Below, piece after piece: positions 1 through 5,532 of a stretch of DNA of 5,532 nucleotides. The number at the start of each line of letters is the position of its first letter. The first letter of the stretch is position 1. The notes under the pieces are model-generated. The model had not been told where the DNA came from. It saw only the letters and a list, made by a program, of their open reading frames with translations, and did not search any database. This DNA comes from Phycisphaerales bacterium. Lineage in GTDB: Bacteria; Planctomycetota; Phycisphaerae; Phycisphaerales; UBA1924. The position numbers and the translations under genes were made by a program. Location: the NCBI GenBank assembly GCA_020054055.1, contig JAGVLZ010000141.1, positions 1 through 5,532 of the forward strand. The letters run 5' to 3'.

Positions 1-307
1 GGTCCGCCAGCACGCGGAGCAGCCGCGTCGCCATGTGATGAGCGATCGTCGTCATCTGGTCCTTGCGGTGCATCGAATCGATCAGGTTGTACGCGGGCCA
101 GAAGACCTCGCTGATGAGCGCCTCGGCCTTCACGCCGCGCGACGTCGTCTCCTGCACAAACGAGCGCACGGCCTGGCGGTCGCCGCTCACAAGGGTGTCA
201 AAGAGACGTTCGACAAGCAGTTCATGGCTCACGGGTATCTCTCCGGCGGGCATCGACGTTTCGGCGTGCCCTCCGGCCGCTTCATCCGTCAGTCGTTCGA
301 TCCCCAT
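1..307 (-). CDS. Cobalamin (B12)-binding cap-domain protein, N-terminal part, cut by left edge
   Basis: The frame starts with ATG at 307 and stays open to base 1, giving 102 visible residues with no stop. After about 27 polar residues, residues 28-102 read like the helical cap that precedes a B12-binding Rossmann domain (methionine synthase-type cap, B12-binding_2 family): LVERLFDTLVSGDRQAV, then SRGVKAEALISEVFWPAYN, then an IAHHMATRLL helix. Family members usually carry a short W-x-x-G-x-hydrophobic stretch and an EH pair here; this copy has MHRKDQMTTIAHH, so it is divergent. The DxHxxG cobalamin loop would lie beyond the edge and cannot be checked. Such cap-plus-Rossmann proteins serve as corrinoid carriers for methyltransferases or as B12/light-sensing regulators; which one applies is not visible. 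The start is uncertain: a GGAG lies only about 2-3 bases upstream of ATG 307, and an in-frame ATG at 253 is an alternative. A 187-base gap separates it from the upstream gene, so it probably has its own promoter. Confidence 0.72.
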   Translation of the reverse strand, partial: MGIERLTDEAAGGHAETSMPAGEIPVSHELLVERLFDTLVSGDRQAVRSFVQETTSRGVKAEALISEVFWPAYNLIDSMHRKDQMTTIAHHMATRLLRVLAD

Positions 308-494
308 GCTCCGCCGGGGGCTGCATTCAAGTGCTTGAGAGATCGGAAGACCAGCGATGCGCCGGTGAATCTTGAGATCGCATTTCGACCTGCGCGAAGC
401 CCGATAAGAACGCCCCCCACGCCGCCGATTCAGCCATTTTTATCGACGCAACCCCCTGTTCGAGCGGCCCGATAAGCCGCGACGCCCGTCCTCA
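308..494. other. Intergenic gap with a 10-bp direct repeat and a weak hairpin
   Basis: No gene is visible. The decamer GCCCGATAAG occurs twice in direct orientation, at 399-408 and 467-476 (CTTATCGGGC on the transcribed minus strand), 68 bases apart. The second copy sits inside a small hairpin, GCGGC (464-468) with GCCGC (476-480) around a 7-base loop, about 15 bases after the stop of the DUF4239 gene. It has no T-run after it on the minus strand, so a terminator role is only a possibility. The gap must contain the leader of the B12-cap gene; I could not find a convincing -35/-10 pair. Confidence 0.4.
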
Positions 495-1271
495 TCAGTT
501 CATCGTCGCGCGAAGATCGACGAGAACCTGATCGAAGTCATCGACTCTGAACAACCCGAGGCGCGGATACTCGAGGTCAAAGATCACATACACCGTCGAC
601 GCCATGATCAGGGCGAACGCGACCATGTGAAGCAAGGAGCGCGATCGACCGCCGGACATCCCGAACCCCGCGAGCAGCGCGCCGGTCAACGCCAGCACCC
701 CCAGCAGCATGAACACGATCGCCGGCGGATGCGTGCGTGCGGCCATGATGCGTGTCGTCACGATGTCGAACATTTCATTCAGCGCCGGCAGGAGCAGCAT
801 CGTCGCGGACTGCGACTTGCTTTCCTCGCACGCGATCCGAGCCGAACGCCAGATCCGCGACTGTATCTCGATCGAATGCCCCAGTTCTCGGAACGCGGCG
901 TCAATATCCGGCAGAAGTTCGTATGTTTTCAGCCGCGAATCCAGGTAGTCCCTGAAGAGCGCCCGCAAGGGCAGCCGGGCATCGTCCGGGAGCACATCCA
1001 ATCGCAGATACGCCGTCCCGATCGCGTTGGCCTCTTGGACAATCAGCTCCCGACGCTCGTCGAACCGGGACGCCGCGCCAGAAAACGTGAACGCGATCAT
1101 CAGCCCCAGCAGCCCGAACAAGGCTCCCTCGATGACACCCAATCCGGCGCGAACGCCGTCGGTGTCTTCCTTGTATCGCCGCAGGCCGATGCGGCGACCG
1201 GCTTCGAGAAAGAACAGCATCCCACCGAAGAGGCACACCGCAACGAGAATCCCAACTTCGCTCTGATTCAT
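495..1271 (-). CDS. DUF4239 (bestrophin-like) integral membrane protein
   Basis: This encodes a 258-residue membrane protein when started at ATG 1271. Hydrophobic segments fall at about residues 5-23, 44-64, 183-203 and 212-231, with a polar helical stretch of about 115 residues between the second and third. The motif EANAIGTAYLRLDVLP (residues 80-95), directly after the second membrane helix, and the C-terminal FDLEYPRLGLFRV (231-243) are hallmarks of the DUF4239/bestrophin-like family as I know it. The 2+2 helix arrangement and the length fit that family. Its function is not established; the resemblance to bestrophin anion channels is distant, so channel activity is not claimed. An in-frame GTG at 1301 would add ten residues, but neither start has a good Shine-Dalgarno sequence; ATG 1271 is preferred because it puts the first membrane helix at the usual N-terminal place. 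It follows the pseudopilin gene on the same strand by 48 bases and may be co-transcribed with it. Confidence 0.85.
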   Translation of the reverse strand: MNQSEVGILVAVCLFGGMLFFLEAGRRIGLRRYKEDTDGVRAGLGVIEGALFGLLGLMIAFTFSGAASRFDERRELIVQEANAIGTAYLRLDVLPDDARLPLRALFRDYLDSRLKTYELLPDIDAAFRELGHSIEIQSRIWRSARIACEESKSQSATMLLLPALNEMFDIVTTRIMAARTHPPAIVFMLLGVLALTGALLAGFGMSGGRSRSLLHMVAFALIMASTVYVIFDLEYPRLGLFRVDDFDQVLVDLRATMN

Positions 1272-1319
1272 ATCTGGAATCAATCGTACCGAACGACCCA
1301 CCAGTTGCTGCCAACGGCA

Positions 1320-2129
1320 TTACTGCCGCGGCGGGTTCTCGATCCAGTCCGGCCGCGGCAGGAACGAATACCTCGGCGTGTCGTTCTTGATCCCCTTGTC
1401 CACGCTCACCCCGCCGTCCACATGCGTATCCGCGAAGAGCAGGTTCGCACGCACCTGCTGAAAATGCCAACGCTGCTGCCGGTCCCCGTTGTCGTCGTAG
1501 TTGTAGATCGGCTGATCGCCCAGCACCCACGTCCGCGAGGGGTTGGCGATGTTGGGCATGCGCCCGCCGCGTTTCGGAATCAGCGTCGGATAGACCTCTT
1601 CACCTTGCCGATCGTCGAGCGCGTGGTCGTTCAGGTTGTACGACGTGCCGACGAGGTTGTACACGCTCGACTTGTCGAAGTCCGGCGGGATCAGCGCATC
1701 GTCCGTCCCCTTGTCCGACGGGTCCTCGAAGAGCGGGATCTCGTACTTCCTCGCGTCCGGCGCATTATCGCGCGGCACATCCCCCTCCCAGACATACCTG
1801 TTCAACGGTCGGCCGCGCGGCCCGATCCGATCAATCCCAAGAAACGGCAGCGAACCCAACTTCCCCCCAAAGAGCGAGCCGATGTTCTGCCCCAATTCCC
1901 CAGACACGATGTTCCCCCCGAACCCATCCACGCGGACCTGCGGCAGCCGATCGTCATAATCCGCGAGGTACGACGTCAGCCCCTGCCCCAGTTGCCGAAG
2001 ATTGGAAGAGCAGGAGGCCGCGCGCCCCGACTCGCGGGCCTTCCCGAGCGCCGGCAGCAGGATCGCGATCAGGATCGCGATGATCGCGACGACGACGAGG
2101 AGTTCGATAAGCGTGAACGCGCGGCGCAT
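1320..2129 (-). CDS. Planctomycete-type pseudopilin (prepilin-type N-terminal methylation domain, H-X9-DG-like C-terminus)
   Basis: The 269-residue product begins with a four-residue leader MRRA followed by FTLIELLVVVAIIAIL and a continuous hydrophobic helix to about residue 28, the class III signal of type IV pilins and type II secretion pseudopilins. The glutamate is at mature position +5 (E9). The residue before the expected prepilin-peptidase cut is Ala4, not the usual Gly. Then come KARESGRAASCSSNLRQLGQ and YLADYDDRLPQ (residues 30-64), typical of the planctomycete DUF1559/H-X9-DG proteins. Near the end, H222 and NLLFADTHVDGG (229-240) correspond to the H-X9-DG signature, but spacing is two residues longer and the first DG reads DT. 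After processing at the inner membrane it would assemble into a pilus-like fibre or act as a surface protein; planctomycetes have many such paralogues and the partner is unknown. Start ATG 2129 has an AGGA at 2137-2140, seven bases upstream. Confidence 0.9.
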   Translation of the reverse strand: MRRAFTLIELLVVVAIIAILIAILLPALGKARESGRAASCSSNLRQLGQGLTSYLADYDDRLPQVRVDGFGGNIVSGELGQNIGSLFGGKLGSLPFLGIDRIGPRGRPLNRYVWEGDVPRDNAPDARKYEIPLFEDPSDKGTDDALIPPDFDKSSVYNLVGTSYNLNDHALDDRQGEEVYPTLIPKRGGRMPNIANPSRTWVLGDQPIYNYDDNGDRQQRWHFQQVRANLLFADTHVDGGVSVDKGIKNDTPRYSFLPRPDWIENPPRQ

Positions 2130-2149
2130 GGCTTTATCCTAGTGGCCGT

Positions 2150-2182
2150 GCCGCCGATTTACCGAATCCGGTAATCGGTGGC
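2150..2182 (-). terminator. Strong intergenic hairpin between aminotransferase and pseudopilin genes (possible terminator or mRNA-processing element)
   Basis: Left arm GCCGCCGATTTACCG (2150-2164) and right arm CGGTAATCGGTGGC (2169-2182) pair over 14 base pairs with one G-T wobble, one bulged T at 2160 and an AATC loop. It begins 3 bases after the aminotransferase stop codon and ends 20 bases before the pseudopilin ATG. On the transcribed minus strand the hairpin is followed by GCACGGCCAC, not a U-run, so it lacks the second half of an intrinsic terminator. It may attenuate read-through, protect the upstream transcript's 3' end, or sit in the pseudopilin leader. Confidence 0.5.
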
Positions 2183-2185
2183 CCA

Positions 2186-3337
2186 TCACCCCCTCTTCAA
2201 CCCCTCCCGCCCCAGCATCAGCCCCAGCGTCTGCACCACAAAATCAATGTCCTTCTCCGTCAGCCGATTAAAGAACGGCAGCGCCAGCGTCCGCCTGCTC
2301 ACGCTCTCGGCGACGGGGAACATCCCTTCCTTGAAGCCCATCGCGCGATAGAAGGGCTGAAGATGGATGCACGGGAAATAGGGGGCCGAGCCGACATCGT
2401 GGCGGTGAAGACCCTCGATGATGCGGTCGCGCTCGTCCTGGTTGTACCGGTCGCTGAGGCGCACGACGAAGACGAACCAACTCATGAACGTGTCGTGATC
2501 GACTGTCGGCAGGATGATGTCCGTCAGGTCGAGCAATCGCTCGATGTACAGCCGCGCGACGCGCTGCCGCTGCTCGACGATCTCATCGAGGCGGCGCATC
2601 TGCGCCACGCCCAACGCCGCCTGTATCTCCGACAGCCGGTAGTTGTAGCCGAGGCGCTCGTGCGCGAGCCACCCGCCGATCGTGTTGCCCCCCACCACCT
2701 CCCGCCCCTGGTTCCGGTACGAGCGGCAGAGGTCGGCCAGACGATCGTCGTCGGTGACGATCATTCCCCCCTCGCCCGTCGTGACCTGCTTGTTCGGATA
2801 GAACCCGAAGACTCCCGCGTGGCCGAATGATCCGACCGCGCGGCCCTTGTACTTCCCGCCCAGCCCCTCGCACGAATCCTCGATCATGCGGACCTCGTGC
2901 CGACCCGCGATGGATCGGTAGTCGGACATGAACGAAGGATTCCCGAAAGTCTCGACGGCCAGGATCGCCTTCGTCTTCGGCGTGATCGCGTCCTCCACGC
3001 GCTGCGGGTCCATGTTCAGCGACTTCGGGCAGATGTCCACGAACACGGGCTTCGCGCCGACATAGAGGATGCAGTTCGACGACGCGATGAATGAGAAGGG
3101 CGTCGTCACCACCTCGTCCCCCGGCCCGATCCCCATCGCCAGCATCAGCATGTGCAGCCCGGCCGTCCCGGATGAGCACGACACCGCGTGCCGGCACCCC
3201 GTCCGCGCCGCGACCGCCGTCTCGAACGCCTGGTTCACCGGGCCGATCGAGAGACGCTTCGAGCGCAGCACACGCTCGACCATCGCCACCTCCGCGTCGG
3301 TGATGTCGGGCTCGCTCAGCGGGATCTCGTCAACCAT
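2186..3337 (-). CDS. DegT/DnrJ/EryC1/StrS-family PLP-dependent (NDP-sugar) aminotransferase
   Basis: The 383-residue product matches the usual size of this fold-type I family. It transfers an amino group, normally from glutamate, to a keto group of a nucleotide-activated sugar in the cytoplasm, making amino sugars for polysaccharides, LPS or glycans. Visible landmarks: the N-terminal IPLSEPDI start with LSIGPVNQAFE (29-39); SSGTAGLH (55-62), which contacts the PLP phosphate; TTPFSFIASSNCILYVGAKPVFVD in two parts (78-101), a family hallmark; the cofactor-ring aspartate D154 in IEDSCEGLG; the Schiff-base lysine K183 in FYPNKQVTTGEGG (179-191); and GYNYRLSEIQAALG (230-243). All catalytic residues are intact. 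It resembles the perosamine/4-amino-sugar synthase branch, but the exact sugar cannot be read from sequence. Start ATG 3337 is set by a GGAGG eight bases upstream; the open frame extends to 3646 but that part overlaps the preceding gene. No other sugar gene is in the window. Confidence 0.93.
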   Translation of the reverse strand: MVDEIPLSEPDITDAEVAMVERVLRSKRLSIGPVNQAFETAVAARTGCRHAVSCSSGTAGLHMLMLAMGIGPGDEVVTTPFSFIASSNCILYVGAKPVFVDICPKSLNMDPQRVEDAITPKTKAILAVETFGNPSFMSDYRSIAGRHEVRMIEDSCEGLGGKYKGRAVGSFGHAGVFGFYPNKQVTTGEGGMIVTDDDRLADLCRSYRNQGREVVGGNTIGGWLAHERLGYNYRLSEIQAALGVAQMRRLDEIVEQRQRVARLYIERLLDLTDIILPTVDHDTFMSWFVFVVRLSDRYNQDERDRIIEGLHRHDVGSAPYFPCIHLQPFYRAMGFKEGMFPVAESVSRRTLALPFFNRLTEKDIDFVVQTLGLMLGREGLKRG

Positions 3338-3345
3338 GGGGTGGG

Positions 3346-3350
3346 CCTCC
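3346..3350 (-). promoter_or_regulatory. Shine-Dalgarno GGAGG fixing the aminotransferase start
   Basis: On the minus strand GGAGG ends eight bases before ATG 3337. The in-frame upstream GTG at 3352 has its own AGGA immediately adjacent, too close to work, so ATG 3337 is the better start. This also leaves a clean 62-base gap after the previous gene. Confidence 0.65.
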
Positions 3351-3399
3351 ACTCCTATTGTCGGCGATCCGGCCCCCGCGCATTCAAGTGGTACCCCAG

Positions 3400-4911
3400 T
3401 CACTCCTGCCCAGCCAGAAGCCGCGCCAGCGTCGCATCGGTCTGCCCCCGAGCCTTCAGCAGCATCCACGCCGCCTGGGCCCGCATCGAAAAAGGCAGTT
3501 TCGCCCCGGCCCCCGTCGCGATTGCCTCCAGCGCCCCCCACTCCGTCTTCGGGAAAGCGCCGGCCTCCGCGCTCCGGGCGCGGACCAGCAACTCCAACCC
3601 CTCGCTCTGCTTGTCCGGCCAGCGGGGCGGCGCTGCGACATCCCACACCGGCGAAGACCCCGTCGCCAGGTGCATCATCAAGAACGCGTGGCTCATCCGC
3701 ACGTCACCCTTCTCGCACGCGCGCGACAACGACGACGCAAGAAACGCGCGGTCCTTCTCCATCAGCGCCTCGCCCGCCTCCAGGACGGACTCGCTCACCA
3801 GTTCGGCGGTCGGCGGCCGCGCCGCCCACGCATCGATGAACGCCCGGTACGTCCCCAGCGCCGTCGCTTCGTCCCAGGACTTGGCACGATCGATGATCCA
3901 CGACTCGACGGGCACATACCGCAACGCGATCAACTCGCGCAGCGCGTCCAAGGCCGGCTCCCGACGCGCCAGCGTCGCACCGAGGCGGCCCATCGACGCG
4001 AGCGCCGGTTCGGCCTGAGCCGATTCGATGAGCGAGAACAACTCGGGCGGGGCGAGGTCGCTTGCGTCGAGCGCCACCATCGCCAGCCGAAGGCGATCCG
4101 CGAGCCCGGTCGATCCTTCCCACTTCGTCCGCCACGCGGCCAGACCCGACTCGGGCGACACGCGGACCCACGTCCTCAGGATGTCCGCCTCCGCCGAGGG
4201 AAAGGCTGAGTACGCGAACGCCAGCCTCGGAAGGAGCGACGAGGCGGCGGTCAACTTCTCGCGACGGACCGCCTCAAGAAACAGGCCGACCATCGCCCCG
4301 CGCTCCGGGTCGGTCAGGCCGAGCAGCCTCCCGCTCGCACGCTCAAAGAGCGCCGAGTCACCCGACTGCGCCAGCAGCGCTCCCGCCAGCAACTCGCTCG
4401 AAACGCCGCCCTTCTCGGCGAGCATGGACACCCTCGCCGTATCAAGCCCCTTTCCCAGACTTGAAAGACGCGCCCGCAGCGAGAGTTCGACGTAAGGCTC
4501 AAGGCTCGGCCACGCCAGCATCTGCTCGACCTGCTCCGCGCCGATCAGATCGCTTGACAGCCCCTCGCCGACCAGCGCCGCCCGTTCCAGAGGGTCCGAG
4601 ATCCGCGAGAGAAGGAGCGGGTTCATCCGGGGAGGGTTCTCGAGTTCCGCGAGCCCCAGCACCCCCTGCCGCCGCCGCGAAGCGTGTTCCGATGAAACCA
4701 GCGCCGAAAACAAGGCTCGCAACGAGGGGTCTTTCAACTTGCGCAGCCCGAGCAATGCATCGTTGCTGCGCCGCTCGGGGACCCCGCGCACAACGCTTTC
4801 GAGCACCGTGTTCGGTGAGGGGGCCGGAGGAGCCTCGCCCTGCGCGGTCAGCACCGACGCGCACGAGAGGACCAGCACGAACGAACAAGCGACACGGATC
4901 GTGGAAATCAT
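3400..4911 (-). CDS. Exported helix-rich (HEAT-like) hypothetical protein
   Basis: I do not recognise this 503-residue protein. Residues 1-23 look like a Sec signal peptide: a short basic start (ISTIR), a hydrophobic core (VACSFVLVLSCASVL) and a probable cut between residues 19 and 27. C17 in VLSC is a poor lipobox, so lipoprotein sorting is possible but unlikely. A Pro/Ala linker (about 27-33) leads into an almost entirely alpha-helical body of Leu/Ala-rich amphipathic helices. Residues about 50-90 (NDALLGLRKLKDPSLRALF and following) and later stretches resemble degenerate HEAT/TPR-type helical hairpins, which usually serve protein-protein contacts. No catalytic motif, metal site or later membrane helix is visible. 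The expected place is the periplasm or outer surface. ATG 4911 is the only start that gives the signal peptide, though no good Shine-Dalgarno precedes it. The aminotransferase gene follows 62 bases downstream on the same strand; a functional link is not shown. Low-complexity Ala/Leu composition makes HEAT assignment tentative. Confidence 0.82.
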   Translation of the reverse strand: MISTIRVACSFVLVLSCASVLTAQGEAPPAPSPNTVLESVVRGVPERRSNDALLGLRKLKDPSLRALFSALVSSEHASRRRQGVLGLAELENPPRMNPLLLSRISDPLERAALVGEGLSSDLIGAEQVEQMLAWPSLEPYVELSLRARLSSLGKGLDTARVSMLAEKGGVSSELLAGALLAQSGDSALFERASGRLLGLTDPERGAMVGLFLEAVRREKLTAASSLLPRLAFAYSAFPSAEADILRTWVRVSPESGLAAWRTKWEGSTGLADRLRLAMVALDASDLAPPELFSLIESAQAEPALASMGRLGATLARREPALDALRELIALRYVPVESWIIDRAKSWDEATALGTYRAFIDAWAARPPTAELVSESVLEAGEALMEKDRAFLASSLSRACEKGDVRMSHAFLMMHLATGSSPVWDVAAPPRWPDKQSEGLELLVRARSAEAGAFPKTEWGALEAIATGAGAKLPFSMRAQAAWMLLKARGQTDATLARLLAGQE

Positions 4912-4946
4912 GCCGAGAGTGTAGGTCGAAGATGGGACGCGCTTCG

Positions 4947-5050
4947 CAGCCTGAAAGGCTGACAGTCAGCAGCCGGGGGCAGAGCGAGTCCGCGAGCGCC
5001 GCCCCCGGTCACAAAGGAAACAACGACTTTTCCGCACCCTGAAAGGGTGC
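4947..5050. repeat. Composite REP-like intergenic element with three hairpins
   Basis: Three inverted repeats lie in a row. Hairpin A: CAGCCT-GAA-AGGCTG at 4947-4961. Hairpin B: CCGGGGGC (4973-4980) with GCCCCCGG (5001-5008) around a 20-base loop. Hairpin C: GCACCCT-GAA-AGGGTGC at 5034-5050. A and C share the core CCTGAAAGG, so they look like a repeated end structure flanking a GC-rich stem. The layout matches REP/BIME-type mobile intergenic repeats, which are often mobilised by RAYT transposases and, from memory, similar CCTGAAAGG elements recur in planctomycete and verrucomicrobial genomes. The element lies between two co-directional genes and could also stop transcription from the DnaA-like gene. 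Copy number elsewhere in the genome cannot be seen here. Confidence 0.6.
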
Positions 5051-5169
5051 AACCGCATTGACGGCGGTCGGCATTCCAGCACAGGGCAAGGCGGACCCTT
5101 CGCTTGGCACATCCCGAAAACCCATGCACCGAAGGACTCCCCCTTCGCTCCGGGCACGCCTCGAACGCC
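5051..5169. other. Gene-free spacer, probably the rest of the repeat element
   Basis: No credible gene is present; the short open frames here (for instance minus-strand 5129-4908) run through the hairpin repeat and have no family character. The nonamer CCCTTCGCT occurs twice, at 5096-5104 and 5141-5149, and small inverted repeats are visible: ACCGC (5052-5056) with GCGGT (5064-5068), and GAAGG (5131-5135) with CCTTC (5142-5146). This density of small dyads suggests the repeat element extends to about 5150, but its edge cannot be set from one copy. Confidence 0.35.
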
Positions 5170-5532
5170 TCACAGGCCGTGCATCGGCGGCGACATGTTC
5201 ATGATCAGCCTCCTGAGCCGATCGCACAGGTCCCGCGCGCTCATCATGGACCCCGGCACCTCACCATCGCACGACTCGCCGCTCTCGACCATCTGTTTCA
5301 TGCGCTTCGCGCCGTCGATCATGGTCGAGTGGCTCCCGCACCCGATCGCCTGCGCGATCTCGGGGTACGAATGCGTCGTCAACTGCTTGGCGAGGTAGGC
5401 GATCATCGCGCGAGCGAGCACGATCCGCCGATGCCGCTTGCGGCGGCGAATATCCTCGAGATCGACGCCCAGCGTGCGGCACACGATGTCCGCGATCATC
5501 GGCACCCGCACCGGCCTGCGGATCGTCGAGGA
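5170..5532 (-). CDS. DnaA domain IV (Bac_DnaA_C) helix-turn-helix protein, C-terminal part, cut by right edge
   Basis: The frame is open from base 5532 to a TGA at 5170, giving 120 visible residues. Residues 7-80 align with domain IV of the replication initiator DnaA, the part that binds DnaA boxes: RRPVRVPMIADIVCRTLGV, the basic LEDIRRRKRHRR loop, then VLARAMIAYLAKQLT and the helix-turn-helix SYPEIAQAIGCGSHSTMIDG. R41 aligns with E. coli R399, and H68 and T70 align with H434 and T436. However, the nearly invariant R-D before the histidine (GRDH) is G-S here (CGSH), and the A of the signature after it is G. A tail of about 40 residues follows, longer than that of ordinary DnaA as I know it. 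A GTG at 5511 could be a start, but the frame and homology continue upstream, so I treat it as truncated. It may be a true DnaA or a DnaA_C-only DNA-binding protein; the AAA+ domain would lie outside. Confidence 0.8.
   Translation of the reverse strand, partial: SSTIRRPVRVPMIADIVCRTLGVDLEDIRRRKRHRRIVLARAMIAYLAKQLTTHSYPEIAQAIGCGSHSTMIDGAKRMKQMVESGESCDGEVPGSMMSARDLCDRLRRLIMNMSPPMHGL

Noticed and set aside
340..350. AGATCGGAAGA, matching the start of a common sequencing adapter
   Set aside because: The match ends after 11 bases and the flanks read as continuous genomic sequence, so chance is more likely than adapter contamination.
901..1530. 209-codon minus-strand frame with an ATG overlapping the pseudopilin stop (TAATG)
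   Set aside because: The overlap looks like translational coupling, but this frame gives low-complexity protein with no membrane helices, while the DUF4239 frame across the same bases has clear family motifs.
2133..2141. TTATCC-like match to a DnaA box near the pseudopilin start
   Set aside because: Only six of nine bases fit TTATCCACA, no cluster of boxes or AT-rich region is present, so no origin is supported.
627..2174. 515-codon open frame on the plus strand
   Set aside because: It runs antisense to both the DUF4239 gene and the pseudopilin gene, crosses the gap between them, is rich in Arg/Pro/Gln and has no domain. It is a GC-driven shadow of well-supported minus-strand genes.
3357..3387. 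Possible promoter TTGAAT / GACAAT on the minus strand before the aminotransferase
   Set aside because: Each box matches only four of six consensus bases, the spacer is 19 bases, and planctomycete promoters are poorly defined; not strong enough to annotate.
3338..3646. N-terminal extension of the aminotransferase frame up to 3646
   Set aside because: The extra 103 residues are Gly/Arg/Ala-rich, overlap the end of the HEAT-like gene, and the family N-terminus plus GGAGG place the start at 3337.
3069..5042. Several plus-strand open frames of 150-330 codons (for example 3358-4209 and 4062-5042)
   Set aside because: All are antisense to the aminotransferase or HEAT-like genes, have low-complexity Arg/Ser/Pro/Ala composition, and one runs into the hairpin repeat.
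4908..5227. Three short minus-strand frames (62-73 codons) in the gap before the HEAT-like gene
   Set aside because: They translate the repeat element itself, in different frames, with no consistent start signal or family character.

Overview
The window looks like a piece of a GC-rich planctomycete chromosome, most likely of the Phycisphaerae type. The reasons are a pseudopilin with the very short leader and LPAL/NLRQLG architecture typical of that phylum, large lineage-specific secreted helical proteins, and an intergenic hairpin repeat of a style I associate with Planctomycetota and Verrucomicrobiota genomes. This placement is inferred from protein style only; there is no rRNA or other marker here.

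Every gene I can support lies on the minus strand, so transcription runs from right to left. In that order: (a) 5532-5170, the C-terminal part of a protein with a DnaA domain IV (DNA-binding helix-turn-helix), cut by the right edge; (b) 5169-4912, a gene-free gap holding a composite inverted-repeat element made of two near-identical small hairpins flanking a GC-rich one; (c) 4911-3400, an exported, helix-rich, HEAT-like protein of unknown function; (d) 3337-2186, a DegT/DnrJ/EryC1/StrS-family PLP-dependent sugar aminotransferase; (e) a strong 14-bp hairpin at 2150-2182; (f) 2129-1320, a type II secretion/type IV pilin-like pseudopilin of the planctomycete H-X9-DG type; (g) 1271-495, a four-helix membrane protein of the DUF4239/bestrophin-like family; (h) 307-1, the N-terminal half of a protein starting with a cobalamin-binding cap domain, cut by the left edge.

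The genes from 4911 to 495 are co-directional with short gaps (62, 56 and 48 bases), so partial co-transcription is possible. Their functions do not form an obvious pathway: cell-surface sugar modification, a surface or secretion pseudopilin and an exported protein could all concern the envelope, but that is a loose inference. The other strand carries several long open frames (for example 627-2174), which are GC-driven shadows of the genes described. I see no CRISPR array, tRNA, rRNA, insertion sequence or clearly novel multigene system. The most interesting items are the DnaA-like C-terminus with altered signature residues, the composite hairpin repeat, and the intergenic hairpin in front of the pseudopilin.
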